DNA of 64,000 bases from Dickeya chrysanthemi NCPPB 402 (GCF_000406105.1 NZ_CM001974.1:3350056-3414055), one strand, 5' to 3'. Shown: positions 50,037 through 61,817, counted from the stretch's first letter. Translations and numbers: made by a program. The notes: a model not told the origin generated them from the sequence alone.

Positions 50037-50645
50037 GTCGTTATCCTTCTATTTTGGGGCCTGTTCAGTCTGCGCGCCTTCGCGTCAGACACCCTGTTGT
50101 TGCTGGGCGACAGCCTGAGCGCAGGCTATCGCATGGCGGCAAATCAGGCCTGGCCGGCGTTGTTGGATGCCTCCTGGCAGTCCCGCTCGCCCGCCGTTCC
50201 GGTTCGGGTGGTGAACGCCAGTATCAGCGGCGACACCGCAACGCAAGGTCTGGCTCGCCTTCCCGCTTTACTCAAGCAACACCAGCCGCGCTGGGTGTTG
50301 GTCGAACTCGGCGGCAATGACGGCTTGCGTGGGTTCCCGCCACAAAACGTAGAACGGGATCTCGCCGGCGTCATTAGCCAGATCAAAACAGCCGGAGCCC
50401 AGCCGTTGCTGATGCAAGTTCGCTTACCAGCCAACTACGGGCGGCGCTATACCGAGTCGTTCAGCGCGGTTTATCCACGCCTCGCCGGTACGTTTAGTAT
50501 TCCGCTGTTGCCGTTTTTCATGGAACAGGTTTATCTCAAACCGGAATGGATGCAGGATGACGGTATCCATCCCACCCGTGACGCCCAGCCGTTTATCGCC
50601 GAATGGATGGCAAAACAGCTCGACCCGATTATTAACCAGCACTGA
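50004..50645 (+). CDS. tesA: Multifunctional acyl-CoA thioesterase I / lysophospholipase L1 TesA
   Basis: Periplasmic GDSL hydrolase. A signal peptide (about 1-28, ending RAFAS) leads to the GDSL motif GDSLSAGY (Ser 37 in the precursor), block III GGNDGLRG and block V DDGIHP. At 213 residues it is slightly longer than E. coli (208). The open frame extends far upstream through ybbA antisense, but ATG at 50004 (MMNFKNVFR) is the E. coli start. Confidence 0.96.
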   Translation: MMNFKNVFRRHVVILLFWGLFSLRAFASDTLLLLGDSLSAGYRMAANQAWPALLDASWQSRSPAVPVRVVNASISGDTATQGLARLPALLKQHQPRWVLVELGGNDGLRGFPPQNVERDLAGVISQIKTAGAQPLLMQVRLPANYGRRYTESFSAVYPRLAGTFSIPLLPFFMEQVYLKPEWMQDDGIHPTRDAQPFIAEWMAKQLDPIINQH

Positions 50646-50708
50646 GTCGATAAAGACTGACAGTTAACCACGACTCTTGATATTTAAGCGTTTTCGTTAG
50701 GTAAAGTT

Positions 50709-51485
50709 ATGCAAAAAGCGGTTTTGATTACCGGTTGCTCCAGCGGCATTGGCCTGATTGCCGCACAATGTTTGCAACAACGCGGCTATCGCGTACTGGC
50801 GGCTTGCCGCCGTCATCAGGATGTGGCGCGCATGAATTCGCTCGGCTTTGAGGGAATCGACCTGGATCTCGATAGCAGCGCCAGCGTCAGACAGGCCGCC
50901 GATATTGTCATCGCACTCACCGGAAACCGGCTCTATGGCCTGTTCAACAACGCGGGTTATGGGCTGTACGGGCCGCTTAACACCATTTCCCGTCAGCAAC
51001 TGGAACAGCAGTTCTCCAGTAACCTGTTCGGCACTCATCAGCTAACCCAGTTGCTGCTGCCTGCGATGTTGCCGCATGGCGAAGGGCGAATTATCCAGAC
51101 CAGCTCGGTCATGGGGCTCATCTCTACCCCTGGGCGGGGCGCTTACGCCGCCAGTAAATACGCGCTGGAAGCCTGGTCCGACGCATTACGCATGGAACTG
51201 CACGGCAGCGGTTTACACGTATCGCTGATCGAACCCGGCCCCATCAGTACCCGATTCACCGACAATGTCGCTCAGACACAGCAGGAACGGCCGGTTACCA
51301 ACCCCGGTATCGCCAGCCGCTTTACGTTACCGCCGGAAGCGGTGCTGCCGAAGCTGATTCATGCGCTGGAAAGCCCACGCCCGAAACTGCGCTATCCGGT
51401 CACGCTGCTTGCCCACGGCATCACCGTGCTGCGCCGGTTGCTGCCGGGGCGCGTACTGGATCACTTGCTGCGGACAAAATCCTGA
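50709..51485 (+). CDS. ybbO: YbbO, short-chain dehydrogenase/reductase
   Basis: A 258-residue SDR with the nucleotide motif TGCSSGIG at 8-15, NNAG in LFNNAGYG and the catalytic Tyr-Lys in YAASKYALE. E. coli YbbO (269) is reported to reduce aldehydes with NADP; substrate here is not readable. It follows tesA as in E. coli. Confidence 0.94.
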   Translation: MQKAVLITGCSSGIGLIAAQCLQQRGYRVLAACRRHQDVARMNSLGFEGIDLDLDSSASVRQAADIVIALTGNRLYGLFNNAGYGLYGPLNTISRQQLEQQFSSNLFGTHQLTQLLLPAMLPHGEGRIIQTSSVMGLISTPGRGAYAASKYALEAWSDALRMELHGSGLHVSLIEPGPISTRFTDNVAQTQQERPVTNPGIASRFTLPPEAVLPKLIHALESPRPKLRYPVTLLAHGITVLRRLLPGRVLDHLLRTKS

Positions 51486-51546
51486 TTCGGGGTTGAAGTA
51501 ACAGACATCACCCCCATAATGGCTAAAAAGGCTGAGAGAGAACGAC

Positions 51547-52407
51547 ATGCTTGAACAACACGCCAACGTGATTGATATCAACGAGACCAATTTGCATCAG
51601 GTGCTGGAACACTCTATGAGCGCGCCGGTGCTGTTCTATTTTTGGTCTAATCGCAGCGCCCATTGCCAGCAACTGGAGCCGGTGCTGGACAAACTGGCGG
51701 CGGAATACGCCGGTCAGTTTATTCTGGCCAAGGTGGATTGTGACGCGGAACAGCGTGTGGCGGCACAATTCGGCCTGCGCGCCATCCCAACGGTTTATCT
51801 GTTCAAGGATGGTCAGCCGGTAGACGGTTTTCAAGGGCCGCAGCCGGAAGAGGTCATCCGCGATCTGCTGCAACGCGTGCTGCCCAAAGCTGAAGATCTG
51901 AAATTGGCTCAGGCTCAGCAGTTGATTCAGGAAAACCAGTTGAAAGAAGCGGCGGTGCTGTTGAAAGACGCCTGGCAACTGGATGCCAAACGTAGCGATA
52001 TCGCGCTGCTGCTGGCGGAAGTTCAGATTCAGCTCAACCGTACCGATGATGCGCAAGCGGTGTTGGACACCATTCCGTTGCAGGATCAGGACAGCCGCTA
52101 TCACGGGCTGGTAGCGCAAATCGAACTGATGAAACAGGCGGCGGATACGCCGGAAATCCAGCAATTACAACAGCAACTGGCCGCCTCACCGGACAATCAG
52201 GAGCTGGCGGTGCAGCTCAGCCTGCAACTGCATCAGGTAGGGCGCAACGAAGAAGCGCTGGAATTGCTGATGGGGATGCTGAAAAAAGATCTGGCCGCGG
52301 CCAACGGCAACGCCCGTAAGACACTGATGGATATCATGGCCGCGCTCGGTACCGGCGATGCACTGGCGGCGCGTTACCGCCGCCAGTTGTATTCACTGCT
52401 GTACTGA
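51547..52407 (+). CDS. cnoX: Chaperedoxin CnoX (YbbN)
   Basis: A thioredoxin-domain plus TPR protein that holds client proteins under bleach/oxidative stress and passes them to GroEL. It is 286 residues (E. coli 284). The active-site position reads S37-A-H-C40, i.e. SxxC instead of CxxC, as in E. coli. The C-terminal half is TPR ([20 protein letters not shown]). It sits next to ybbO as in E. coli. Confidence 0.95.
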   Translation: MLEQHANVIDINETNLHQVLEHSMSAPVLFYFWSNRSAHCQQLEPVLDKLAAEYAGQFILAKVDCDAEQRVAAQFGLRAIPTVYLFKDGQPVDGFQGPQPEEVIRDLLQRVLPKAEDLKLAQAQQLIQENQLKEAAVLLKDAWQLDAKRSDIALLLAEVQIQLNRTDDAQAVLDTIPLQDQDSRYHGLVAQIELMKQAADTPEIQQLQQQLAASPDNQELAVQLSLQLHQVGRNEEALELLMGMLKKDLAAANGNARKTLMDIMAALGTGDALAARYRRQLYSLLY

Positions 52408-52421
52408 TCCCGGCGACCTAA

Positions 52422-52440
52422 CGCGGGGGGCTCCCCCGCG
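52422..52440. terminator. GC-rich hairpin between cnoX and yfaY
   Basis: CGCGGGG and CCCCGCG (52423-52440) pair around a short loop in the space between the convergent cnoX and yfaY. No T-run follows; termination is uncertain. Confidence 0.45.
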
Positions 52441-52464
52441 ATTTCCCTGCCGGTACGACGACTT

Positions 52465-53658
52465 TTACAACGTTTCCAACACGCTTATCCAACCGTGACC
52501 GCCGTACGCTGACCAGCCATTAAGCCAACGGCGCAGCATGTTCATCGCCAGCATCGCCACCATATCCTGATGCGTCTTCCGGCTATAACGTCTCACATTT
52601 ACCTGAATCGTCTGGGCGAATGTTCCGTCAGGCGTATGCAACGCCAGCGTCAACACCCCCTCATCCGAATGGCCAACAAACAGTGCCAGCTCTGCCTGAT
52701 AACGCTCCGCCAGCACGCGTGTTGACTCCGCAACGGCCGCCAGCGTCAACGCCGATTCGTTCGCCTGCCATTCACCGCCGGATAGCGGCACATCCGCCTC
52801 GCGCAACTGCCAGTTAAGCAGACCGGCGGTGAAGTCTTCCGCCACCGCCAGACGCAGCCCACGCTCGCGAAGGCGTCGCGCCAATTGCGCAGGTAACCCC
52901 TCCGTGCCCTCGAAAATCATATTTTCGCCCGCTACATCACGCACCGTTTGCCACACTGTTTCCATCTCCTGACGCCGGGCTGCGGGACCGGTGAGTTTCA
53001 GCTCGATTATCGGCATTGAGGAGCGATACCCCAGCACGACATCTGGCGGTAACGGCAAACTGTCAAGTTGGCTGGCAAGATCGCTTTCGGAACGACCAAA
53101 GGTCGTCAGGCGCAAACACAGCGGCGGCTCAGCCCCGGTAAAACGCTGGCGCAAACGCGGCAAAATCTGCTGCTCCACCATCACTTTAAATTCAGACGGC
53201 ACGCCCGGGGTGAAAAACATCAGGCACTTATTCAACTGCATCGCAAAACCGCACGCGGTACCCACCGGGTTATCCACCAACTCCGCGCCGGCAGGTAGCT
53301 GCGCCTGTTTACGGTTGCTGTCGGCCATGACGCGGCCACGCTCGGTGAAGAAGGCTTCCATACGGGCGATCCACTCAGGATGTTCAACCAGGGTTTCGCC
53401 AGCCGCGGTGGCTGCCGCCAGCGAACTCAGATCATCGCTGGTAGGCCCCAGACCGCCATTCACGATCAACACGTCGGCGATCCGGCTGCGCTCGGTCAAT
53501 GCGGCCACCAGTTCCTCCAGCTTATCGCCTACCGTCATGCGGCTGGTCATCGGCACGCCTTGTGAAAACAGGTAATCCGCCAGCCAGGCGGCGTTGGTAT
53601 CCACAATCTGCCCGTGTAGCACTTCATCACCGGTACATAACATCTCAACCCTAAGCAT
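52465..53658 (-). CDS. yfaY: YfaY, CinA-like protein
   Basis: A 397-residue CinA-family protein. The N-terminal MoCF-like domain has STGDEVLHGQIVDTNAAW-type sequence (here LCTGDEVLHGQIVDTN), VNGGLGPTSDDLS and FTPGVPSEFKVM. The C-terminal domain resembles nicotinamide-nucleotide amidase but is degenerate, as in E. coli YfaY (400). Enzymatic activity is doubtful. It lies downstream of and parallel to yfaZ. Confidence 0.93.
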   Translation of the reverse strand: MLRVEMLCTGDEVLHGQIVDTNAAWLADYLFSQGVPMTSRMTVGDKLEELVAALTERSRIADVLIVNGGLGPTSDDLSSLAAATAAGETLVEHPEWIARMEAFFTERGRVMADSNRKQAQLPAGAELVDNPVGTACGFAMQLNKCLMFFTPGVPSEFKVMVEQQILPRLRQRFTGAEPPLCLRLTTFGRSESDLASQLDSLPLPPDVVLGYRSSMPIIELKLTGPAARRQEMETVWQTVRDVAGENMIFEGTEGLPAQLARRLRERGLRLAVAEDFTAGLLNWQLREADVPLSGGEWQANESALTLAAVAESTRVLAERYQAELALFVGHSDEGVLTLALHTPDGTFAQTIQVNVRRYSRKTHQDMVAMLAMNMLRRWLNGWSAYGGHGWISVLETL

Positions 53659-53735
53659 CCGCAGTACTCCTTATGATGGTTTCACTCCACTTTAGAAACT
53701 CGACGTCATAAACACAATGGCGCTTTCCACCTGCA

Positions 53736-53766
53736 AAAACACAAAAGGCGTGATAAACACGCCTTA
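53736..53766 (-). terminator. Terminator after yfaZ
   Basis: AGGCGTG and CACGCCT form a 7-bp stem; on the minus strand the hairpin is followed by TTTTGTGTTTTT. Confidence 0.75.
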
Positions 53767-53797
53767 CGCCTTTTGTTTTGTCAACGATGCCGAGGAA

Positions 53798-54343
53798 TCA
53801 GAAATTCAGACCCACGCCGACATACGCCGTATCCGCTACGCGGTTGTCATTGCTGGATTCGCCGGAGGCCATATTGATGTAGCGATAACCAACGTCCAGC
53901 GATAACGGACGGAACGGCTGCCAACGCACGCCGCCACGGGCTTCCACATAGTGATCGACATGGCTTGAGAACGCGTCCGGCGAGTAATAACCTTCGCCAT
54001 ACAGGGACACGGAACTGGTCACCGGCACCTGTAATCCGCCGCCGAGCGCAACGCCATAACCATCTTTAAAGCGGTTCTGGTTCAAATAAAGCCCTTTGGC
54101 TCCGACTTTGAGCGACGCGTTGCTCAGCGCAAAGGTATAATCCGCACCGACGCTGTAGACGTCATTGCTGTGTTTGTCATCATGGCTCCAGCCAGCATTA
54201 CCGGACAAACCGGGCACACCCAGGCCGAAACCTGCGTTGGCTCCCGTGTAATCACGTCCTGCTTCCCCAGAAATACTGATGGCATGAGCGGAAACCGTCG
54301 CCAGCAGCAGACTTCCCGCACAAGCAATAACCCACTTTTTCAT
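53798..54343 (-). CDS. yfaZ: YfaZ, outer-membrane beta-barrel family protein
   Basis: A 181-residue protein with signal peptide MKKWVIACAGSLLLATVSAHA, followed by alternating amphipathic strands and a terminal Phe (GVGLNF), as in outer-membrane barrels. Family features are ISISGEAGRDYTG and the tail RVADTAYVGVGLNF. Function is unknown. Its neighbour yfaY is the same as in E. coli. Confidence 0.93.
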   Translation of the reverse strand: MKKWVIACAGSLLLATVSAHAISISGEAGRDYTGANAGFGLGVPGLSGNAGWSHDDKHSNDVYSVGADYTFALSNASLKVGAKGLYLNQNRFKDGYGVALGGGLQVPVTSSVSLYGEGYYSPDAFSSHVDHYVEARGGVRWQPFRPLSLDVGYRYINMASGESSNDNRVADTAYVGVGLNF

Positions 54344-54552
54344 TTCTATAATCCTTAATACGATAAGTTAAACGCGCATAACACCGTGATGTTAACACGC
54401 ATTTTACCCAAATATTCAACGGCCAAAAGCGTAAATAACCGCAAGCCGGATAAGATTCGACCGGAAAATAGAGACATTATTCTCCGGCGACATAGCAAAG
54501 GCGATAGCAACGGACGCGCCACCGCCATGCCTTCTTCGCCGCATTCAGCCGT

Positions 54553-55941
54553 TCAACGCGTTTGCAGATCCACCCAGGCTTTCACCTGCCGACGGGATAT
54601 TTTTATCCCGCCGTTTTTCAACTCGGCCGGCAACAGATAACACGCGACCGGGCGCTGAAATCCCGCCAGACGGGATTGCCACCATGCCTCCAACTGGGGC
54701 AGCGGCAACGCGTTTTCCACCTCAACCACCGCCACCGGGCGCTGGCCGAATTCCGGGTCGTCAACGGGAACGACGCACGCGTAAGCGACATCCGGGTGCT
54801 GCAACAAAACGGCTTCCACATCTTCAGGTTGGATCCCCTCGCCGCCGCTGAAAAACTGGTTATCCAGCCGCCCCAGAATTCGCCATTCACGCCCATCCCA
54901 CTCGCCTCGATCCCGGGTATGAAACCAGCCTTTTGCGTCAGTCAGCGGGGCCAATCGGCCATCACGCCAATAACCCACCGCCAGACAACGTCCACGCAAC
55001 AGAATTTCTTCCCCCTCCAGCGTTATCTCGCGTCCGGCCAACGGCAACCCAACGCCGCCGTGAGTGTCGGCACGTTTGGCGCACACTGTCGACGCCAGCT
55101 CTGTCAGGCCATAACCGCACCAGCACCGAATCCCCCGATCCTCAGCCTGTTTCGTCAATTCCGCCGGGATCATCGCCCCACCCAGCAATACGGCTCGCAG
55201 GCTAATCGGCGCACGATTCTGCGACAGAAGACGCCAGAGTTGGGTTGGAACCAGCGAGGCATGGGTACAAACCCGCAGAGCGACGTCCAAAGGCTGATTT
55301 GGTTTCACCACCAGCGATGCCCCGGCAGCCAGCCATCGCCAGACGATGCCCTGCCCGGACACATGAAACAACGGTAATGACAACAACCAGCGATCACCTG
55401 CACTAAACGCCATCAACGCCAACACGCCTTCAGCACTGATCAAATGGGCCTCACAGGTATGTACCGCCGCTTTCGGCATACCGCTGGAACCGGACGTTAA
55501 CGTCATGGTCGCCAGCCGTTTTATCGCCCACGGCAACGGCGGCCGGGTATCTGATCCTGATGACGGTGACAAGGCGGGCAGGCTCAATGGAAGGATCCCC
55601 GACGGCCAGTCATGCCCGCCAAGGCACAAGCCGTAGTCGATATTCAGCGATGGCAGCAACGTATCCAGCAATGTGCCCGGCAATTGCGGATTCAGCGGTA
55701 GTAAACGTGCGCCGCATTGCAGCAACGCCAGGTAGCAAAACAGCATCTCGGTACTGTTTTTGCCCCGCAGCGCTACCCCCATCCCAGGCTCGACGCCCTG
55801 GCAGACAAACGCTGATGCCAGTTGGTTTAGCTGGGCGGACAATTGCTGCCAGGTCCAAATCCCGCTGTCGTCTATCAGCGCCGGCGCCATCGGCTGGGAT
55901 ACCGCCCAGCTCCGCCAGGGCCAATCGGTCAGGCTCGCCAT
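54553..55941 (-). CDS. menE: o-Succinylbenzoate-CoA ligase
   Basis: Activates o-succinylbenzoate with ATP and CoA for menaquinone synthesis. It is a 462-residue AMP-binding-superfamily protein. The AMP motif is [19 protein letters not shown] and the hinge [14 protein letters not shown] are typical, with the late lysine in GGIKISRR. It overlaps menC by 13 bases. It is the last gene of menFDHBCE. Confidence 0.97.
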   Translation of the reverse strand: MASLTDWPWRSWAVSQPMAPALIDDSGIWTWQQLSAQLNQLASAFVCQGVEPGMGVALRGKNSTEMLFCYLALLQCGARLLPLNPQLPGTLLDTLLPSLNIDYGLCLGGHDWPSGILPLSLPALSPSSGSDTRPPLPWAIKRLATMTLTSGSSGMPKAAVHTCEAHLISAEGVLALMAFSAGDRWLLSLPLFHVSGQGIVWRWLAAGASLVVKPNQPLDVALRVCTHASLVPTQLWRLLSQNRAPISLRAVLLGGAMIPAELTKQAEDRGIRCWCGYGLTELASTVCAKRADTHGGVGLPLAGREITLEGEEILLRGRCLAVGYWRDGRLAPLTDAKGWFHTRDRGEWDGREWRILGRLDNQFFSGGEGIQPEDVEAVLLQHPDVAYACVVPVDDPEFGQRPVAVVEVENALPLPQLEAWWQSRLAGFQRPVACYLLPAELKNGGIKISRRQVKAWVDLQTR

Positions 55942-56897
55942 GCCTGCTCCAGCCCGTCGGCCGCGAGTAACGGCAAGGTGCAGTCAGGCCAGGCTCGCAC
56001 CACTTGCGCCTGCATCAGGTCCAACGTATCCAGCCCCGGCAATACGCCCGGCGTCAACCAATGCGCCAGCCGCGCCAGTTGCGTCAGACCCAGGCTGGAC
56101 TCAATACTGGAGCTGATTACCGCGGTTAAACCAGCCTGGTGTGCCTGCGCCACCAGTTGGCGACAACGGTGCAGGCTGCCCGTGAGCGAAGGTTTGATAA
56201 TAATCGCCGCGACCCCCGGTTCAGCGACAACCTGGAACCCCGGCTCGCGCACACTCTCATCCCAGGCAATGGCGATACCGGTAGTCTGGGCGAAATCACG
56301 CGACTCATCACGGGTTTTGCAGGGCTCTTCCAGAAAAGCGATGCGGGAACGGTAAGCAGGTGCGACATAGCGGGCAAATCCGTCGGCTTTCTGCCGCGTC
56401 CAGCTACGGTTCGCATCCAGACGCAGCCGTAAATCAGGCAGCGCTTCCAACAATAGATTCACGATCATGCCGTCGCGCACCGCTTCATACAACCCGACTT
56501 TCACCTTCGCCAACGGTTCAGGCAGGCCCTGCAGCATGGCAAACAGCTCATCCGGGTCGCCGTTGCACAGCGGCGCTTTACGGTAATCCGCCGCTTCAGG
56601 CAGTTCACCGTGCAGTTCTGCCAGCGCACAGCTGACACCGAAATCGACGGACGGCAAACCAATCTCATCCGGTGCCTGCCCCATCAACCAGCGTTGCAAC
56701 TGCGCCTGTGCGGCACCGAGCGCCTCCTCAAGCGTTTCTACGCTGAACTGTGGCAACGGTGCGATCTCCCCCCACCCTTCACGCTCACCGTCACGCAGGC
56801 GAAGCAGCAACCCATCACGGGTTTTCAGGCGCTGGTTACGCAGCACCACCCCTGCGTCCATCGGCACGCTGTAACGATAGAGGATTGCCTCGCGCAT
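55929..56897 (-). CDS. menC: o-Succinylbenzoate synthase
   Basis: Enolase-superfamily dehydratase. It is 322 residues. The catalytic Lys of the KxK motif lies in LAKVKVGL, with metal ligands in [16 protein letters not shown] and IAWDES, and a second Lys in IIIKPSL. Start overlaps the menB stop by one base (TGATG). Confidence 0.97.
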   Translation of the reverse strand: MREAILYRYSVPMDAGVVLRNQRLKTRDGLLLRLRDGEREGWGEIAPLPQFSVETLEEALGAAQAQLQRWLMGQAPDEIGLPSVDFGVSCALAELHGELPEAADYRKAPLCNGDPDELFAMLQGLPEPLAKVKVGLYEAVRDGMIVNLLLEALPDLRLRLDANRSWTRQKADGFARYVAPAYRSRIAFLEEPCKTRDESRDFAQTTGIAIAWDESVREPGFQVVAEPGVAAIIIKPSLTGSLHRCRQLVAQAHQAGLTAVISSSIESSLGLTQLARLAHWLTPGVLPGLDTLDLMQAQVVRAWPDCTLPLLAADGLEQAWRA

Positions 56898-57754
56898 CAG
56901 GGGTTCCGCTTGAATTTGCTGAAGTCAGGCTGGCGTTTTTCATTAAAGGCATTACGGCCTTCCTGCCCTTCTTCCGTCATGTAAAACAGCATCGTGGCGT
57001 TGCCCGCCAGTTCCTGCAACCCAGACTGACCATCGCAATCGGCATTCAGCGCCGCCTTCAGGCAGCGCAACGCCATCGGGCTGTTCTGCAACATTTCACG
57101 GCACCAACGTACGGTTTCGCGTTCCAGTTCCGCCAGCGGTACCACCGTATTGACCAGCCCCATATCCAGCGCTTGTTGAGCATCGTACTGACGACACAGG
57201 AACCAGATTTCACGGGCTTTTTTCTGGCCAACGATACGCGCCATGTATGAAGCGCCCCAACCGCCGTCAAAGGAGCCGACACGCGGCCCGGTCTGGCCAA
57301 AAATGGCATTTTCCGCGGCAATGGTCAGATCACACATCATATGCAGCACATGACCGCCGCCGATGGAGTATCCCGCCACCATCGCCACCACCGGTTTCGG
57401 GCACGTACGGATCTGGCGCTGAAAATCCAGCACGTTCAGGTGATGAACGCCGCTGTCGTCTTTGTAACCGCCGTAATCGCCACGGACTTTCTGGTCACCG
57501 CCGGAACAGAACGCTTTCTCGCCTGCTCCCGTCAGGATGATGACGCCAATACCATCATCATGGCGTGCATTATCCAACGCCTGAATCATCTCTTTTACCG
57601 TTTGCGGACGGAACGCATTGCGTACCTGAGGACGATTGATGGTGATTTTGGCAATGCCGTCGGCCGACTTGTGATAAAGAATATCGACAAAATCCCCGCT
57701 GCAATCGTGCCATGTTACCGGTGCGTAAAGCAGTTCTTCACTGGGATAAAGCAT
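56897..57754 (-). CDS. menB: 1,4-Dihydroxy-2-naphthoyl-CoA synthase
   Basis: Crotonase-family ring-closing enzyme of menaquinone synthesis. It is 285 residues from ATG at 57754 ([17 protein letters not shown]) with AAAGGAAG upstream, the E. coli length; the frame opens earlier at 57847. Key motifs are [34 protein letters not shown] and [12 protein letters not shown]. It overlaps the 3' end of menH by 17 bases. Confidence 0.97.
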   Translation of the reverse strand: MLYPSEELLYAPVTWHDCSGDFVDILYHKSADGIAKITINRPQVRNAFRPQTVKEMIQALDNARHDDGIGVIILTGAGEKAFCSGGDQKVRGDYGGYKDDSGVHHLNVLDFQRQIRTCPKPVVAMVAGYSIGGGHVLHMMCDLTIAAENAIFGQTGPRVGSFDGGWGASYMARIVGQKKAREIWFLCRQYDAQQALDMGLVNTVVPLAELERETVRWCREMLQNSPMALRCLKAALNADCDGQSGLQELAGNATMLFYMTEEGQEGRNAFNEKRQPDFSKFKRNP

Positions 57755-58529
57755 ATTGAATCTTCCTTTCCGGATACGAAATAAACTGGCGAACCCGTTC
57801 AGCATAGCCTGACGGGTTCGCCTGATGAGCATTGTGCCCGGCGCCATCCACGCTCAGCAGCGGCAAGCGATGCTGCGTGGCCAGCGCCTGGAATTTAGTG
57901 TCCTGACTGCCACAGAGATAGCCGAATGGAACCTGTAGCCGCTGTAATGCCTCAGCCAGATAAGGCTGGCGAGACAGCGAAGTCGCTTCCAGCATATCGG
58001 CGACGGCAAGCCCGTGGTTGCCGCTGCGCAGTGCTATCAAGGACGAGCGCTGCGCAGGCGACAACGACGCAAAAACAGGCTGTCGATACCAATCCGGCAG
58101 CACGCGATTAAGCGGATCATGGCGAAAGCGCCGTGCCCAATCGGCATCATGCCGGCGCCGTGCCTCGCGTTCTTCCGCCGACGCCAACCCCGGATGCCCG
58201 CCTTCCACCAGCAGCCCCCGTAAACCGGCAGCCTCGCCCTGACAGGCATAATGCATGGCAATACGCCCTCCCAACGAGTACCCCAGCAACCAGAAATCAG
58301 CCACGGCGTATTGCGTCAATAACCGGGTCAATTGTCGGCTCACGTCATCGAAATCGGCGGCCTTTAACGACGCGGATGCGCCATGTCCCGGTAAATCCAC
58401 CAACAGCACCGGCCAGTCGGTCAAATACGGCAATATCGGTTGCCAGTCCTCGCCGCTGCCGAGCAAACCATGGAGCATCACCAGCCAGGGTTTACCTGAT
58501 TGCAGCACCCCCAACCGGCGGCAATACAT
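57738..58529 (-). CDS. menH: SHCHC synthase MenH
   Basis: Alpha/beta-hydrolase-fold enzyme that eliminates pyruvate from SEPHCHC. It is 263 residues from ATG at 58529 (E. coli 252). Ser is in LLGYSLGGR, Asp in CGSQDTKF and His in [18 protein letters not shown] is characteristic. The ATG overlaps the menD stop (TGATG). Two GTG codons precede the ATG and are less likely. Confidence 0.95.
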   Translation of the reverse strand: MYCRRLGVLQSGKPWLVMLHGLLGSGEDWQPILPYLTDWPVLLVDLPGHGASASLKAADFDDVSRQLTRLLTQYAVADFWLLGYSLGGRIAMHYACQGEAAGLRGLLVEGGHPGLASAEEREARRRHDADWARRFRHDPLNRVLPDWYRQPVFASLSPAQRSSLIALRSGNHGLAVADMLEATSLSRQPYLAEALQRLQVPFGYLCGSQDTKFQALATQHRLPLLSVDGAGHNAHQANPSGYAERVRQFISYPERKIQYALSQ

Positions 58530-60205
58530 CACCACGACGGCACCTCGGCCAGTAGCTGTTGCAGCGTTTCAGCCCCTGCTTTAGGTTCTACCACCACTTC
58601 AAGTAGCGTCGTTCCCCCCAACCGCCATCCGGTGCTTACCGCGTCCTGAACGTCCGACCATTGCTGAGCCCGGGCGTAACGTAGCCCGAACAGAGCCGCC
58701 GCGTGGCGAAAATCCACCTGCTGAGGCATACAATAAAAAGTTTCCCGTTGCGCTTCGGGCGTCGGCAGTAACGAAAAAATCTGCCCGCCGTCGTTATTTA
58801 CCACCACCAGCACCAGCGGTGCGGGCGGTTGGCGCAGCAACGCTAATCCATTGAGGTCATACAGCGCCGATAAATCGCCGACAATCGCCAGCATCGGCCG
58901 GGCATTGGCGCGCTGTACGCCCGCCAGCGTCGATAACAGCCCATCAATACCACTGGCGCCACGGTTGGAATATACCGGATACCCAGCAGGCAGACGGGCA
59001 AAAGCATCCACCAGCCTCACCGTCAGGCTGTTGCCGACAAAAAACTGCCCCTCAGGCGGCAGCAATTCGCTGACGCGATGCGCCAGTTGCGCCTCACCGA
59101 AACCCACGGATAAACGGGCCGCCACCTGCCGGGCAACCCGCTCCGCGCAGGATGCCACCTCCGGCGCCCAGGGTGCCTGGGCTATCGCAGGATGCGCCGC
59201 CAGCCAGTCGGCAATATCGGCGACTAATCGGCGCCCCCGATGCTGGGCAGGGTCAAGCCGCCCCGGCAGGCTATCAATCAACCAATATTGCTCGGGCGTG
59301 ACTGTTGCCTGCCACTGCAGCAGGCGTTTTCCCGTCAGGCTGGCGCCAAACTGCACCACAATGTCAGCCTGACGCAATGCATCCGCCTGCGGGTGCTGAA
59401 GCCATAAATCCGCGCACGCCAACGGTTGGCCGGTTTGCGACAGCGCATCACCAATCAACGGCCAGCCGAGCTGACGCGCCCAGTCGGCTATTTTCTCACC
59501 GACGTGCGCCGGCACTCGCCCGGCAATCACTACGCCACGCCGCTTGCGCCATTGCGGCCAGTCAGGCTGCCCCAACGCAGCCGATACGCCATGTTCACAC
59601 TGCAACCAAGGCTGCGGCTGGTTCCACCAGTCGCCCAACGCCTGTCGCCAGTCCTGAAAAGCGGTAGGGTCGTCCTCGCCATATAACGGTTCGGCGAACG
59701 GGCAATTGATATGCAATGCGCCATAGCGCAATTCGCCCAACGCATTATCAAGCGCAGACACCAGCCAACGAGCCGGAATATCAGGGGTGGGACGCGGCAA
59801 ATCCAGCGTCATCGTCGGGTGTGAAGCAAACATACCGGGTTGCCGAATCGCCTGATTAGCGCCGCAGTCGATCAGTTCCGGCGGGCGATCCGCCGTCAGT
59901 ATTATCAGCCGTTCGCCGGTCAGCCCGGCTTCAATAATCGCGGGATAAAGATTGGCCGCCGCCGTACCGGACGTCACGACCACCGCCACCGCTTCGCCGG
60001 AAGCTTTGGCCAGCCCCAGCGCCAGATGCCCGAGACCGCGCTCGTCAAAATGGGTATGGCATACCAGCGCCGGGTGCGAGGCGGCAGCCAGCGTCAAAGG
60101 CGTAGAACGAGATCCCGGCGCGATGCAGACATGCCGCACGCGATGATGGCTGAGCGCTTCAAAAATGACCGTTGCCCAGCGACGGTTAAAAATATGTGTG
60201 GACAT
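58529..60205 (-). CDS. menD: SEPHCHC synthase MenD
   Basis: Thiamine-diphosphate enzyme joining 2-oxoglutarate to isochorismate. It is 558 residues (E. coli 556). The start has [20 protein letters not shown] (near residue 6), [12 protein letters not shown], the TPP glutamate region [16 protein letters not shown] and the C-terminal [12 protein letters not shown] metal/TPP loop. It is the second gene of the cluster, 98 bases from menF. Confidence 0.97.
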   Translation of the reverse strand: MSTHIFNRRWATVIFEALSHHRVRHVCIAPGSRSTPLTLAAASHPALVCHTHFDERGLGHLALGLAKASGEAVAVVVTSGTAAANLYPAIIEAGLTGERLIILTADRPPELIDCGANQAIRQPGMFASHPTMTLDLPRPTPDIPARWLVSALDNALGELRYGALHINCPFAEPLYGEDDPTAFQDWRQALGDWWNQPQPWLQCEHGVSAALGQPDWPQWRKRRGVVIAGRVPAHVGEKIADWARQLGWPLIGDALSQTGQPLACADLWLQHPQADALRQADIVVQFGASLTGKRLLQWQATVTPEQYWLIDSLPGRLDPAQHRGRRLVADIADWLAAHPAIAQAPWAPEVASCAERVARQVAARLSVGFGEAQLAHRVSELLPPEGQFFVGNSLTVRLVDAFARLPAGYPVYSNRGASGIDGLLSTLAGVQRANARPMLAIVGDLSALYDLNGLALLRQPPAPLVLVVVNNDGGQIFSLLPTPEAQRETFYCMPQQVDFRHAAALFGLRYARAQQWSDVQDAVSTGWRLGGTTLLEVVVEPKAGAETLQQLLAEVPSW

Positions 60206-60303
60206 GTTCGACTCAACAACTCCGGTTGCGGGTTGTGGTAATAATTATATTTTTTTTCATCCGGCCAACTTTGATATAAACCAGTAACAGGCAATAAATC
60301 GCG

Positions 60304-61629
60304 CTATGAAATATCATCTTCCAGCAACGATTTGAGTCCGGCCGCTTTGTTTTCCAGTTCCAGCCATTCTTGCTCTGGATCAGAACCCGCCACAATCCCG
60401 GCACCGGCATACAGCGTCAATTGCTTCCCATCCACGCTGGCTGAACGTAATGCCACGCTGAATTCAGATTGTTGCCGGGACACATACCCTGCCGACCCGG
60501 CATACCAGCCACGACGAAACGGCTCATGCCGAGACAGAAATGCCCGTGCAGCCGCACGCGGCAACCCGGCAACCGCCGCCGTCGGCTGTAGCAGCTGCAG
60601 ACACTCGCTATCCGTACTGCCGCGTAACGTTGCCTGGATGGTTCGCCGCAGATGCTGCACCTTACGCAGACGGATAATCTCCGGCGGCATCACATCCAGC
60701 GTCAGCGCCACCTGATGCAGACGCTGGCAAATATCATCCACTACCAGCATGTTTTCACACTGATTTTTCACATCGTTCATCAGCCAGTTTGCCAGTTCGG
60801 CAGCTTTTTCGTCGTTATGATCACTGGCTACCGTGCCGGCCAGCGCTTCCGTTTCCAGACGCGTATGCCGACGTCGATAGAGGCGTTCAGGGCTGGAGCC
60901 GAGAAACGCCTGATGCGGCGCAAACGCCAGCATAAAATGGTAACAGCGGTAATTGGCCGCACGACTGGCCGCCATCAACGTGGTCGCACGCAATGGTTGG
61001 TCCAGTGATAAAACCGTGGCCCGCGCCGGTACCACCTTTTCCATCTGCCCGGCGGCGATATCCGCCAGCGCCTGATGCAATAGCGCAATCCACTGGCGAC
61101 GATCCGGGCAATGACGGGTGTCTTCAATGCGAGAGTGCAATGTCGGCAACGGTTGCAACGGCAACAATTGGCGCAAAAAATCCTGTGCATCGCGCGCATC
61201 GCCACGCAATGAGTCATCGCTAAACAAATTTACCCGTAAGCGGAGACGCTGGCCTTGGCGCAACAATGCGATACGCGGCAGAAACAGAAACGCCGCACGA
61301 TTTTCTTCTGCCGGACGCTGTTCAAACGCGTTCAATCCCCACAAACGCACGCTGTCATCCACATCATGACGCTGTAAGAATGCCTCTGCGTACGTAATAT
61401 CCTCAAAAACACGCACCTGACCACACACCGCAGCCTCTTCATCGTCCTGACGGTGCTGCCAGTAAAATTGCGGATAGAGTGGTTGCGCGGCAAGCCACGC
61501 CAGCAACTGTGAGCTGTCCTGCAATGACAGGGTCAGCGTAATCGCATGGAAACCAGCCTGCTCCGGCAAGGGTTCGTCGAGCGCCTGATGCATCCGGCGC
61601 AGCAGGTCAGAAAATTGCTGCACATTCAC
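60304..61629 (-). CDS. menF: Menaquinone-specific isochorismate synthase
   Basis: Converts chorismate to isochorismate. It is 441 residues. Chorismate-enzyme motifs are KVVPARATV (general base Lys), AFLGSSPERLYRR, ETEALAGTVA and QPTAAVAGLPRAAA, with QEWLELENKAAGL at the end. The start is GTG at 61629. Adjacency to menD favours MenF over a siderophore-linked isochorismate synthase. It heads the men operon. Confidence 0.95.
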   Translation of the reverse strand: MNVQQFSDLLRRMHQALDEPLPEQAGFHAITLTLSLQDSSQLLAWLAAQPLYPQFYWQHRQDDEEAAVCGQVRVFEDITYAEAFLQRHDVDDSVRLWGLNAFEQRPAEENRAAFLFLPRIALLRQGQRLRLRVNLFSDDSLRGDARDAQDFLRQLLPLQPLPTLHSRIEDTRHCPDRRQWIALLHQALADIAAGQMEKVVPARATVLSLDQPLRATTLMAASRAANYRCYHFMLAFAPHQAFLGSSPERLYRRRHTRLETEALAGTVASDHNDEKAAELANWLMNDVKNQCENMLVVDDICQRLHQVALTLDVMPPEIIRLRKVQHLRRTIQATLRGSTDSECLQLLQPTAAVAGLPRAAARAFLSRHEPFRRGWYAGSAGYVSRQQSEFSVALRSASVDGKQLTLYAGAGIVAGSDPEQEWLELENKAAGLKSLLEDDIS

Positions 61630-61817
61630 CCCATAGCCTAACTGAAAGTAGGGAATTATACGGGGCTATCCCCACAAAAAAAAGTCATTAGCCTGATACT
61701 TACCCCGTAATAACTTGCTTATCTGCCCAGCCGGTTTGCGGGCCACCACTCTTCCCGGCCTGACGTCGCTGCTATGACTCATCCGAGAGGGAATACCGCT
61801 AGCGCATAAAAACGGGT